Shown here: positions 34,372-41,860 of the stretch, in pieces | How the letters are laid out: each line of letters opens with the position of its first letter | Position numbering within the stretch: position 1 is the stretch's first letter | Source of the DNA: Polyangiaceae bacterium | GTDB lineage: Bacteria > Myxococcota_A > Polyangia > Polyangiales > Polyangiaceae | Assembly (NCBI GenBank): GCA_029261965.1 | Contig: JAJDAH010000238.1 | Location: 20,453-84,452 of the forward strand | Length of the DNA stretch: 64,000 nucleotides | Direction: 5' to 3' | Notes under the pieces: generated by a model | Told to the model about the DNA's origin: nothing | Seen by the model: only the letters and a program-made list of their open reading frames with translations | Database searches by the model: none | Position numbers and translations under genes: made by a program

Positions 34372-35403
34372 CTACCAGTCGACGATGGCCGAGCCCCAGG
34401 TAAAACCGCTGCCGAACGCCACCATCGCGACCTTCATGCCGCGCTCGAGCTTGCCGTTGCGAGTGGCTTCGGCGATGAGCAAAGGAATCGTCGCGGCAGT
34501 CGTATTCCCGTACTTGTGCAGATTGTGCACCAGCCGATCCTCGGGGATGCCGATCTGATCGGCGACATACTGGTTGATGCGCATGTTCGCCTGATGGAAG
34601 AGGAACAGATCGATGTCGTCTCGGGTGATCTCGTGGTCGCTGCACGCCTTCATCAACGATTGAATCATGCGCTCGACGGCGTTGCGGAAGACCAGCTTGC
34701 CCTCCATGTAGGGCCACATCATCTCCGGAGTGACCCGCCCGCAGTCGTCGTCGCCCACCGGAATGTACGGCCGACGACGCATGTCCCACCCCTTGAGGCA
34801 GAGTGAGTCAGCGTACCGACCGTCCGCGCCCAAGTACCAACCGCGAACACCCCGGTCCTCTTCGGTCTGGCTCACGACGACCGCCGCCGCGGCGTCGCCG
34901 AACAACGATGAAACCTGGCGACCCCGCGTCGACATGTCCATCGCTGCCGAATGGCATTCCGCGCCGACGATGAGCACGTTTTTGCAGCCGCCGGCTTTGA
35001 CCATGGAAGCGGCCGTAGCCAGCGAGTAGATGAACGCCGAGCACTGGTTCCTGACGTCCAGGCACGGGACGAAGTTGGGGTTCGGTCCGTCGCAAAGTCC
35101 GAGCTTTTGCTGCAGATACACGCCGGAGCCGGGAAAGATGGCATCCGGAGAAAGCGTGCCGAAGATGATCATGTCGAGATCCTTCATCTCGATGCCGGCG
35201 TCTTCAACCGCCTGCTTCGCCGCCGGGACCGCGAGATCCGAGGCGTTGACCCCCTCGGGCGCGAATCGTCGTTCTTCGATCCCCGACCGCTTGTGGATCC
35301 ATTCGTGATCGGTATCGATGCCGTAGATCTTCTTCAGATCGTCGTTCTTGATGACGGTCTCTGGGACGTACATTCCCGAACCGGAGATGTAGGCATTCGG
35401 CAA
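34372..35403 (-). CDS. Beta-ketoacyl-ACP synthase III family (FabH-like)
   Basis: The 343-residue enzyme has catalytic Cys in LDVRNQCSAFIYSL, His in FHQANMRINQY and Asn in YGNTTAATIPLL, the FabH/thiolase Cys-His-Asn triad. Unlike an essential FabH of a complete fab operon, it has no such neighbours; it may condense unusual acyl groups. TTG 35403 is taken as the start because an AAGGAG site is 7 bases upstream and the protein then begins with the family's LPNAYISGSGMYVP N-terminus. It lies beside the acyl desaturase on the same strand (163-base gap). Exact substrate is unknown. Confidence 0.88.
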   Translation of the reverse strand: MPNAYISGSGMYVPETVIKNDDLKKIYGIDTDHEWIHKRSGIEERRFAPEGVNASDLAVPAAKQAVEDAGIEMKDLDMIIFGTLSPDAIFPGSGVYLQQKLGLCDGPNPNFVPCLDVRNQCSAFIYSLATAASMVKAGGCKNVLIVGAECHSAAMDMSTRGRQVSSLFGDAAAAVVVSQTEEDRGVRGWYLGADGRYADSLCLKGWDMRRRPYIPVGDDDCGRVTPEMMWPYMEGKLVFRNAVERMIQSLMKACSDHEITRDDIDLFLFHQANMRINQYVADQIGIPEDRLVHNLHKYGNTTAATIPLLIAEATRNGKLERGMKVAMVAFGSGFTWGSAIVDW

Positions 35404-35566
35404 GAGCAGGCTCCTTTTTGGTGGCCCGCTTCCTAGCCGAATTCGGCACGATTCGAGGGCCACACCGCCGTGACAGAAGCGTGACTGATCGTGTCAATCG
35501 CGCGGCGAGCCTCCAAGAAGGGGCTCGGAGGAAACGGCTATGTTTTCAAGCCGGCGCCCCGACCCG

Positions 35567-36376
35567 TCAGCCGACGGCTTCAGCGGTTCGGTCGAGCGGA
35601 TAGTGCGCGCGTTGGCTCGTATTGATCTCGAGGATCCCGAGGCCGGCGAGCAGTCGGATGACGGGGTACGTCGGGTCGATCTCCCACTTGCGAGCCGCAA
35701 AGTTCGGGCTCATGCCGAACTTGTGGTGGTTGTTCTGAAAGAGCTCCCCACCGGTGACGAAATCGAACGGCAGGGTGTTGCGCGAGGCGTCACCGTTCTC
35801 GAAGTTCTGGTAGCCGTACTTGTGACCGCACCAGTTCACGATCGCACCCTGAATCGGGCCGATGACGAAGTGAATGGGGAGGAGCAGGTACCACCATGGC
35901 GACGGGGCCACCGCGATGTAGAACAGCGAGTAGATGGCGCCCCAGCCGACGCGAGACACCCAGGTCTGACTGAACTTGTCGAGGCTCGGCCACTCCGGCA
36001 CGTCCCCGTCGAACTTCGCTTCGGGCTCGACGCGATAGTAGGCGTAGTCGTCGTAGCGCTTCTTGGTGTCGAGCATCATGCTCGCGACGTTGGTGTAGTT
36101 GAGCGGCGAATGCGGATCCTTCTCGCTGTCGCTGTAGGCGTGATGCTGTCGGTGCAAGATCGCGTAGCCACGGGGATGGAGGTAGCTCGCGCCCTGGGCG
36201 ACGTAGGTGAACAAGTGGAAGAACCGCTCCCATCCCTTGCTCATCGTGAACATCTTGTGCGCCCCGTACCGATGCAGAAAAAACGTCTGGCAGAAAATCG
36301 CCGAGAGCCAATGCCCGACGATGAACGCGAACAGGATTGCGACGGCGTAGGTGGCGGGAAGATTGGGGAACAACAT
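35567..36376 (-). CDS. Acyl-CoA desaturase (delta-9 type)
   Basis: The 269-residue membrane enzyme carries the three His boxes of the stearoyl-CoA type: HRYGAH, HRQHH and NNHHK, and four hydrophobic segments. It would introduce a double bond into an acyl chain at the membrane. I prefer ATG 36376 with a GAGG eight bases upstream; a longer reading starts at 36439. It may act with the ketoacyl synthase downstream to shape acyl chains. A 163-base gap separates them, so an operon is possible but unproven. Confidence 0.92.
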   Translation of the reverse strand: MLFPNLPATYAVAILFAFIVGHWLSAIFCQTFFLHRYGAHKMFTMSKGWERFFHLFTYVAQGASYLHPRGYAILHRQHHAYSDSEKDPHSPLNYTNVASMMLDTKKRYDDYAYYRVEPEAKFDGDVPEWPSLDKFSQTWVSRVGWGAIYSLFYIAVAPSPWWYLLLPIHFVIGPIQGAIVNWCGHKYGYQNFENGDASRNTLPFDFVTGGELFQNNHHKFGMSPNFAARKWEIDPTYPVIRLLAGLGILEINTSQRAHYPLDRTAEAVG

Positions 36377-36619
36377 TTCGGTGACCTCGGAGGGTAGCCT
36401 AAATCCCGCGAGAGCGACGCGCCGCAAGGGTTCAGTCATTTCACGCCGGCACGCGTCAGGATTCAGTCACGGGATCCTCGTCTCATTTCCGTCGTGTTTC
36501 CAATTTTGCGACACGGTGCGAAGCGCAGGTAGCACTCGAGCCACGCGGCGAACACGCCCGTATGGAAGCGCGTTCGCCCGTGTGCTCGGTTGGCCGGCTC
36601 GCCACGATGGCGGGCCCGT

Positions 36620-37078
36620 TCAACCGCAGCAGCCTCCTTGCGGAACCGCGGCATCGTCGACGCAGCAAGCATCGCTGTCCCCGATCGCAGGACCGTCCGT
36701 CGCGACTGGTCCCAGCGAGTCGGCGTCGCCCTTGAATTGGTAGAACTCCCACATGAGCCCCTGGGGGTCGTGGGTGTAGACGGTGCTCTTCTCGGCGTAG
36801 CAGCAGGTCTCGTTCTCGATGACCTCGTGCTCGAGGCCGCTCGGCGCGATCCGTTCGAGCTGCGTCTCGACTTCGGCTTTTTCCATTTCGAAACCGACGT
36901 GATTGAGTCGCTCGCTGGCGTCGGGGGCTTCGAAGAGCACGAGCTTGAGCGGCGGGTTCTCCACGGCAAAGTTGGCGTACCCGGGTTTTCGCTTGTTCAC
37001 TTCGACTCCGAAGAGCTTCGAGTAGTACGCGACGGCTTCGTCGAGGTCCTGAACGTTGAGGGCTAGCTGAAATCTCAT
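36620..37078 (-). CDS. arsI: ArsI/CadI-type VOC metalloenzyme (organoarsenical C-As lyase-like)
   Basis: The 152-residue protein has one VOC domain (residues 1-120) with the arsenical-binding Cys pair in NETCCYAEKSTVYTHDPQG, matching ArsI's TCCYA region and a metal-ligand Glu in MWEFYQF. The tail adds CC and CCG motifs (DACCVDD, GGCCG) that are not needed for the VOC fold and may bind more metal. ArsI cleaves the carbon-arsenic bond of trivalent methylarsenicals; CadI relatives respond to cadmium. It follows arsR on the same strand (101-base gap), so it is probably ArsR-controlled. Confidence 0.85.
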   Translation of the reverse strand: MRFQLALNVQDLDEAVAYYSKLFGVEVNKRKPGYANFAVENPPLKLVLFEAPDASERLNHVGFEMEKAEVETQLERIAPSGLEHEVIENETCCYAEKSTVYTHDPQGLMWEFYQFKGDADSLGPVATDGPAIGDSDACCVDDAAVPQGGCCG

Positions 37079-37179
37079 GGCGGTTCTCTTTCTTCGTTGC
37101 TTGGTTGGTTGGTTGGGCGGTTTCGTTGGGGGCGAGATGCTTCGGCGGTTTTCGTTGGGGACGAGAGGAGACCGAGGGC

Positions 37180-37533
37180 TCAACAGCACCGGGTGGATTT
37201 CTTCTTCGACCGCGATGACCGAGCTCGGACGGGGTTCTGGTCGGCGTCGACGCCTTGGCAGCACTTCTCGTTGAGAAAACCGACGAGGTTTTTCATCGCG
37301 ACGAAGTCCGGGGCATAGATGAGCGAGCGCCCCTCCCTGCGCTGCTTGACGACGCCGGCATTCTTGAGCTCCTTGAGGTGGAACGAGAGCGTCGGTCCCG
37401 GCACGCCCAGCGAATCACTGATGCTGCCCGCCGGGAGGCCGCCAGGACCGGCCCGAACCAACAGTCGGTAGATGTCCAGGCGCGTCTCCTGCGCAAGCGC
37501 CGCGAGGGCTCGAACGACGTCCGGCGTATTCAT
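37180..37533 (-). CDS. arsR: ArsR-family transcriptional repressor
   Basis: The 117-residue regulator has a winged helix (ALAALAQETRLDIYRLLVRAGPGG, LSFHLKELKNAGVVKQRREGRSLIY). Cys-pairs lie at the C-terminus (NEKCCQG) and at the very end (RCC), which fit metalloid sensing of the type in which the Cys thiolates lie in the C-terminal region. It would repress the ars promoter and release with As(III) or similar. ATG 37533 lies 7 bases after a -10 and within an inverted repeat, so the message is predicted leaderless and autoregulated. ArsI follows. Confidence 0.9.
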   Translation of the reverse strand: MNTPDVVRALAALAQETRLDIYRLLVRAGPGGLPAGSISDSLGVPGPTLSFHLKELKNAGVVKQRREGRSLIYAPDFVAMKNLVGFLNEKCCQGVDADQNPVRARSSRSKKKSTRCC

Positions 37534-37568
37534 ATTTCTAAATCTATCGAAATATAGAGCCGTGTCAA
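37532..37568 (-). promoter_or_regulatory. arsR promoter with operator
   Basis: On the minus strand TTGACA (37568-37563) and TAGATT (37546-37541) are 16 bases apart and the -10 ends 7 bases before the ATG. An inverted repeat ATATTTC / GAAATAT (37532-37538 / 37549-37555, 10-base spacer) spans the -10 and start codon, a likely ArsR site. Confidence 0.6.
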
Positions 37569-37602
37569 GACTTGTCGAGCAGAAAAACGCCGCGACTGCA
37601 GA

Positions 37603-38913
37603 TCACATCGTAATCTGGGTTCGAGTGCAGTTGCCGTCGTTGATGTTGAAACGCGTGCCGAGCTCGGGCACTTCGAAATCGGACCAGTCCAGCGGCTTGA
37701 GGTCGTGGGGGCCGAGTCCAGCGGCGGCCCAAGTGTTGCTCGTGAACTTGTCGCTGTTGGCGGTGAACGTGAGATTGCCGCCGTCCGCAAGGAACATCCC
37801 GTACTTCTTGAGGGCGCGGGCCACCACCTGGGCCGCGGGGGTCAGCCCGCTGATGTCCACGCTCTGTTTGAGTCGCAACCGAGCGGTGTACGGCGGCGCC
37901 GTCGAGGGGCCGCCCGTTGCCGAGGTCGAATGGGTTCCGGGCGCGACAAAAACGTCGGCCCGAATGTGGGCGTTCGGAAGGATGAAACGAATCGCATGGT
38001 CGATCTCGCCGGCAACCACCTCGTCCGCGGTGAAGAGCAGCGGTGCAATCGGCAACCCGGCGGCGTCGGCGCTCGTGCAGTACAGCCCACGACCGTCCGG
38101 AGGAGGCACTTGGCTGATGTCCCACACGGCCTGGCAACCGCCGTCGAACGTCGGGCCTTGAATGTCCGCTCGCCACATCTCGAAAAGTCGGCATTCGTCT
38201 CGATCGATGACGATCAGATGGCAGTCTTCACTGTTGACGTCGGGGCATGCGTAGCTGTTGGAGCCCTCGATGGATCCGCCGGCGACGATGGGCGGCGGTG
38301 CCGTGTCGCAGTGGTTCCCGAAGAAGTTCGAGCTCGGGACGAACGGCATGTGCGGCGTCGTCGCGTCGGCTTCGAGAATGGTCAGCGAGAAGTCCGTCTG
38401 AAATCGGGTGCCGGTGTCGTGGTTGGCATCGAGGTAAGAGATGATCGCGGCAGACTCGGAATCGAGGGGCGCGGTGTCGACGGGCGTGTTCCAGGGGGCC
38501 CCCGCAGGAAAAAGCTGTTCGGACGTGTTGCCGCAAGAGTCCGTGGCTCCCGAGCCCCCAGCGCCCGCCTGCCCGCCGGACCCACCGGTTGCGGGGCTAC
38601 CCGCTTGTCCGCCGCTACCCGAGACTCCGCCGCTACCCGAGACTCCGCCGGTTCCAGCTCCCGCGCCGGTGCCCGCGGATCCCCCAGTGCCGGGCGCCCC
38701 CCCAGAACCAGATCCACCGCCGGTGCTCGGACCGCCGCCGGTGCTCGGGCCGCCGCCGGTCGAGGCTCCGCCGGTTCCTGGTCCCCCACCCGCGGAGGTC
38801 ACGCCCGCGGAACCTCCCGAGTCACCGTCATTCGATCCACTCGAATCCGAGCAACTCGCCAGCGCGCCGGCGAAGAGCAGCCCCACAAAAGCCCAACCGC
38901 GACTTCGTTTCAT
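37603..38913 (-). CDS. Gly-linker lipoprotein of an uncharacterised secreted family
   Basis: The 436-residue product has lipobox GALASC (Cys about residue 21) and about 110 residues of GTGG-type linker. The 300-residue C-terminal part has LFPAGAPWNTPVDTAP, HLIVIDRDECRLFEMW, TSADAAGLPIAPLLF, EVVAGEIDHAIRF and ALKKYGMFLADGG, segments recurring in a widespread secreted bacterial family whose function I do not know. The protein begins at 38913; longer starts would precede the signal. It is divergent from the kinase gene with about 70 bases between starts. Confidence 0.83.
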   Translation of the reverse strand: MKRSRGWAFVGLLFAGALASCSDSSGSNDGDSGGSAGVTSAGGGPGTGGASTGGGPSTGGGPSTGGGSGSGGAPGTGGSAGTGAGAGTGGVSGSGGVSGSGGQAGSPATGGSGGQAGAGGSGATDSCGNTSEQLFPAGAPWNTPVDTAPLDSESAAIISYLDANHDTGTRFQTDFSLTILEADATTPHMPFVPSSNFFGNHCDTAPPPIVAGGSIEGSNSYACPDVNSEDCHLIVIDRDECRLFEMWRADIQGPTFDGGCQAVWDISQVPPPDGRGLYCTSADAAGLPIAPLLFTADEVVAGEIDHAIRFILPNAHIRADVFVAPGTHSTSATGGPSTAPPYTARLRLKQSVDISGLTPAAQVVARALKKYGMFLADGGNLTFTANSDKFTSNTWAAAGLGPHDLKPLDWSDFEVPELGTRFNINDGNCTRTQITM

Positions 38914-38984
38914 GAAGCGGATGTTAACCCCAACGTTCGCCGGGGAACACCGGCCCCGGCAATTGCGTCTATGATGCAGCTTCC

Positions 38985-40373
38985 ATGAAGCCGACGGACG
39001 CTTCGGCGGAGTGTGCGACGAGTGCGGGGGCACGAGCCGTGTCCACCGGTGCGAACACCGTGAGCTGCGTCGCTCCGGCAGAGCTCGCGCAGACCATGCC
39101 CGGCGACTCGAGCCCCGTTGCGCCAGCGAGCCCAGCGGACGGCGCGCGGTTCACCATCGAGGGCGAAATTGGTCGCGGCGGGATGGGGGTCGTGAAAGCC
39201 GTACGCGACAACGTTCTGCGCCGGCTCGTGGCGATGAAGGTGCTCGAACAAGACGACGAGACGCCCGCGGCTCTGGCCCCGCGGTTCGTGGAGGAAGCAC
39301 AAATCACGGGGCAGCTCGATCATCCGAACATCGTTCCGGTCCACGACTTCGGCGTTGCCGCCGACGGTCTCGAGCTTCATTTCACGATGAAGCTCGTCGA
39401 GGGGCGAACCCTGAGCGATCTGTTCTCCGAGCTGCACGCACGACCTTTCGACAGCGACGCGCTCGAACACGCTTTGCGCATCATTCTCAAGGTGTGTGAC
39501 GCCATCGCGTTCGCCCACAGTCGGGGCGTCATCCACCGTGACATCAAACCGGACAACGTGATGGTGGGAAGTCACGGACAGGTGTACGTCATGGATTGGG
39601 GTATCGCGCACCTGGTCTCGGGCAAGCGGATCGCCGAGACCGAAGTCGTTGCCACCGACCGCGGCGGACGCGACCTCGAAGGCACCATCATCGGCACGCC
39701 CACGCACATGGCCCCCGAGCAGGCTCGCGGAGACATCGCTGCGATTGGGCCGACGACGGACGTTTTCGGGTTGGGAGCGCTTCTCTACGATCTGTTGACC
39801 GGCCGAGGCCCCCACGCCACCGAAACTCCTCATCGCACCATCGAGTTCGCTCGTGAGCGCACGGTGCCACCGCCCGAAGAGCATGGCATCTGGCCCTCGC
39901 TGCCACCGGAGCTTTGTCGGATCACTTCGCAGGCCCTCGAGACCGATCCGGGCGACCGACACCCGAACCCGCAGGCCTTGGCCGACGACATCGAAAAGTT
40001 CCTCAAGGGAGGCGGCTGGTTCAGCGAGACCCGTTTCCTCACCGGCGAGCTGATCATGCGCGAGGGCGACGACGGTGACTGCGCCTACATCATCGTCAAA
40101 GGGCGATGTGAGGCCTTCAAGATGGTCGATGGTGAGCGCGTGCTCCTGCGCGAGATGGGACCCGGCGACGTCGTCGGCGAGCTCGCGGTGCTCGCAAAAA
40201 CTCCCCGAAGTGCCAACGTCGTCGCGATCGACGACGTTCTGGTCAAAGTCGTCACCGCAGACTCGCTCGAACGCGAGTTGACCCGGAACGCCTGGCTGCA
40301 CCGCTTCGTCAAGACGCTCGCAGAACGCTTCCTCGAAGCCGACGAGCGCCTCACCGGCCGCCGCCCGCGCTGA
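38985..40373 (+). CDS. Ser/Thr protein kinase fused to cyclic nucleotide-binding domain
   Basis: The 462-residue protein has a Hanks-type kinase domain (about residues 48-330): glycine loop GEIGRGGMGVV, VAMKVL with catalytic Lys, HRDIKPDNVM catalytic loop, and GTPTHMAPEQA. The DFG is DWG (VMDWGIAHL), a permitted variant in some bacterial kinases. The C-terminal ~110 residues (GELIMREGDDGDCAYIIVKGRCEAF, GDVVGELAVL, RSANVVAID) form a cNMP-binding domain, with the cyclic-nucleotide contact loop GE(L)A...R-S. A cAMP-type signal may therefore control the kinase. It is soluble. Nucleotide cyclase is encoded at 60440. Confidence 0.92.
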   Translation: MKPTDASAECATSAGARAVSTGANTVSCVAPAELAQTMPGDSSPVAPASPADGARFTIEGEIGRGGMGVVKAVRDNVLRRLVAMKVLEQDDETPAALAPRFVEEAQITGQLDHPNIVPVHDFGVAADGLELHFTMKLVEGRTLSDLFSELHARPFDSDALEHALRIILKVCDAIAFAHSRGVIHRDIKPDNVMVGSHGQVYVMDWGIAHLVSGKRIAETEVVATDRGGRDLEGTIIGTPTHMAPEQARGDIAAIGPTTDVFGLGALLYDLLTGRGPHATETPHRTIEFARERTVPPPEEHGIWPSLPPELCRITSQALETDPGDRHPNPQALADDIEKFLKGGGWFSETRFLTGELIMREGDDGDCAYIIVKGRCEAFKMVDGERVLLREMGPGDVVGELAVLAKTPRSANVVAIDDVLVKVVTADSLERELTRNAWLHRFVKTLAERFLEADERLTGRRPR

Positions 40374-40374
40374 G

Positions 40375-41046
40375 CTACCTTTCGGCGGACCTCATGAGGA
40401 CGCGGCACGCTTCGTCCTTGAGCTCGTCGATGGGGAACCGAGTCTCGCCGCCTACGGACTGGACTCCACTCACCAACGAAACGAGCCCGTGCGCCGTCGT
40501 CCACGCGACGTTGGCCAGTTTTCTCGGGTTGGCCGCCGGATCCAGCTTGCCCGCCGCGCGGTCGGCATTCAACTTCGCTTCGAGAGCTTCGTTGACCGAC
40601 CAACTCAAGGGATAGATCTCCGACTCGAGTAACCGCTTTTCGATGCCGATGACCTGCGGCCACACGTAGACGACGCGGAACGCGTCGAGGTCGCTCGTGT
40701 AGTGATCGACGTAGGTATGCAACAACGCGACCAGGGCCTCGACGCCCGTCGGCGCGCGCGCGATCGCCGCGCGCAGAAGCTCCACCTCTTTCTTCAGCGC
40801 GGCGACGGCGAGCCCACCGACGAGCTCCTCCTTCGATTCGAAGTAGTAGTAGACCGCCGACTTGCTCACGCCCGCTACCGACGCGACCGCGGCGATCGTG
40901 AAGTGCTCGATGCCGCGTTCGACGAGCAGAGTTCGCGCGGCGTCCAGAATCGCTTGACGCCGCGACTCGTGTCGCAGCTCCTTTCTTTCGAGCCGGCGCG
41001 CTTCCGCGCTCGGTTCGCGCGGCGCACGTTTCGTCAAAGCAGCCAT
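40375..41046 (-). CDS. TetR-family regulator
   Basis: The 223-residue protein has an N-terminal helix-turn-helix (RQAILDAARTLLVERG, AAVASVAGVSKSAVYYYFESKEELVG) and a divergent ligand-binding domain containing FRVVYVWPQVIGIEKRLLE. It overlaps the DUF4336 gene start-stop by 13 bases and would be co-transcribed with it. A symmetric operator AGTCTAA-AA-TTAGACT lies before the upstream gene, so it probably autoregulates this pair. The ATG at 41046 is chosen; the protein then has a typical basic tail before the HTH. Confidence 0.9.
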   Translation of the reverse strand: MAALTKRAPREPSAEARRLERKELRHESRRQAILDAARTLLVERGIEHFTIAAVASVAGVSKSAVYYYFESKEELVGGLAVAALKKEVELLRAAIARAPTGVEALVALLHTYVDHYTSDLDAFRVVYVWPQVIGIEKRLLESEIYPLSWSVNEALEAKLNADRAAGKLDPAANPRKLANVAWTTAHGLVSLVSGVQSVGGETRFPIDELKDEACRVLMRSAER

Positions 41047-41708
41047 GAGAACGCGGAGCGTATCGCGTCCTTGGCGCCCCGCTCTAGTACTTCTCCGTGA
41101 GTTACAATGATGCGGTCGAATTCCCAAGACAGCATCCGTTCGACAGATTCTTTCGCCAGAGCTCGGTCCCGCGTGCTGGCCTTGATGAGCCAGCTCTGTC
41201 CGAATTTTCCGTCCGCGTTGCTCATCTTGAGATAACTCCGCGTCCACCATCCGACCGGGCTACGGATGTTGAAGGCCAAGTCGGTGAGCATCAAAGAAGC
41301 CGTCGGCCGATGGAGGAACACGACCTCGTTCATGAACGGCGCGCCCGCGTAGAGTTCGAGATCGATCGTGTCGCCCCACTCCACCGTGTCTTCGGTCAAG
41401 GTGGAGTGGAAGTCGACATCCTTGCGCTTCTTCTTCAGGCCTGGCGCGCCGAACACGCGGGCGTCCGGAAACGCCTCGGCCCACGGCTTGACGAACATGT
41501 GGTGGACCCGGCTGGGCGCCACGATGAAGCGCACCGGAGCGATCGCCTGAAGCGCCCGCCGGAGCTCCCCATCGAGGCGGCCCGGGGAATGCACCCACAG
41601 GCCGTCCGGAGTGCGAACGACGGTAGTTTTTGTACCGAGCTCCAGTCCCATCGGTTTCAGCGGGGTCTTCATGCTCCAGATCGAATCGGTGACCATTTCC
41701 AGGCTCAT
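41034..41708 (-). CDS. DUF4336 family (metallo-beta-lactamase-like fold)
   Basis: The 224-residue protein begins MSLEMVTDSIWSMKTPLKPMG, then VRTPDGLWVHSPGRLDGELR and VAPSRVHHMFVKPWAEAFPDA, an order typical of DUF4336. A His-rich motif (VHHMF) and THGEVLERG at the C-end suggest a metal site like that of MBL hydrolases. A GGAGGT Shine-Dalgarno precedes the ATG. It heads a two-gene operon with a TetR regulator. Activity is unknown. Confidence 0.82.
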   Translation of the reverse strand: MSLEMVTDSIWSMKTPLKPMGLELGTKTTVVRTPDGLWVHSPGRLDGELRRALQAIAPVRFIVAPSRVHHMFVKPWAEAFPDARVFGAPGLKKKRKDVDFHSTLTEDTVEWGDTIDLELYAGAPFMNEVVFLHRPTASLMLTDLAFNIRSPVGWWTRSYLKMSNADGKFGQSWLIKASTRDRALAKESVERMLSWEFDRIIVTHGEVLERGAKDAIRSAFSWLL

Positions 41709-41736
41709 CGAGCTACCTCCAGTGCCACTGACGCAC

Positions 41737-41752
41737 AGTCTAAAATTAGACT
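41737..41752. promoter_or_regulatory. Inverted-repeat operator of the DUF4336-tetR operon
   Basis: AGTCTAA and TTAGACT form seven-base arms separated by AA (41737-41752), 28 bases before the ATG at 41708. The 16-bp symmetric size fits a TetR dimer site, presumably for the co-transcribed TetR. Confidence 0.65.
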
Positions 41753-41860
41753 ATTGGACGATTCGGGCGGCCCGCAAGGGCCGCGAGCGCATTTGAGTGC
41801 CGCGAGCGCCCGACTCGCCCTGGCAAGGTCGCCATCGCGGTATTAGCTTGCCGCGCACTC

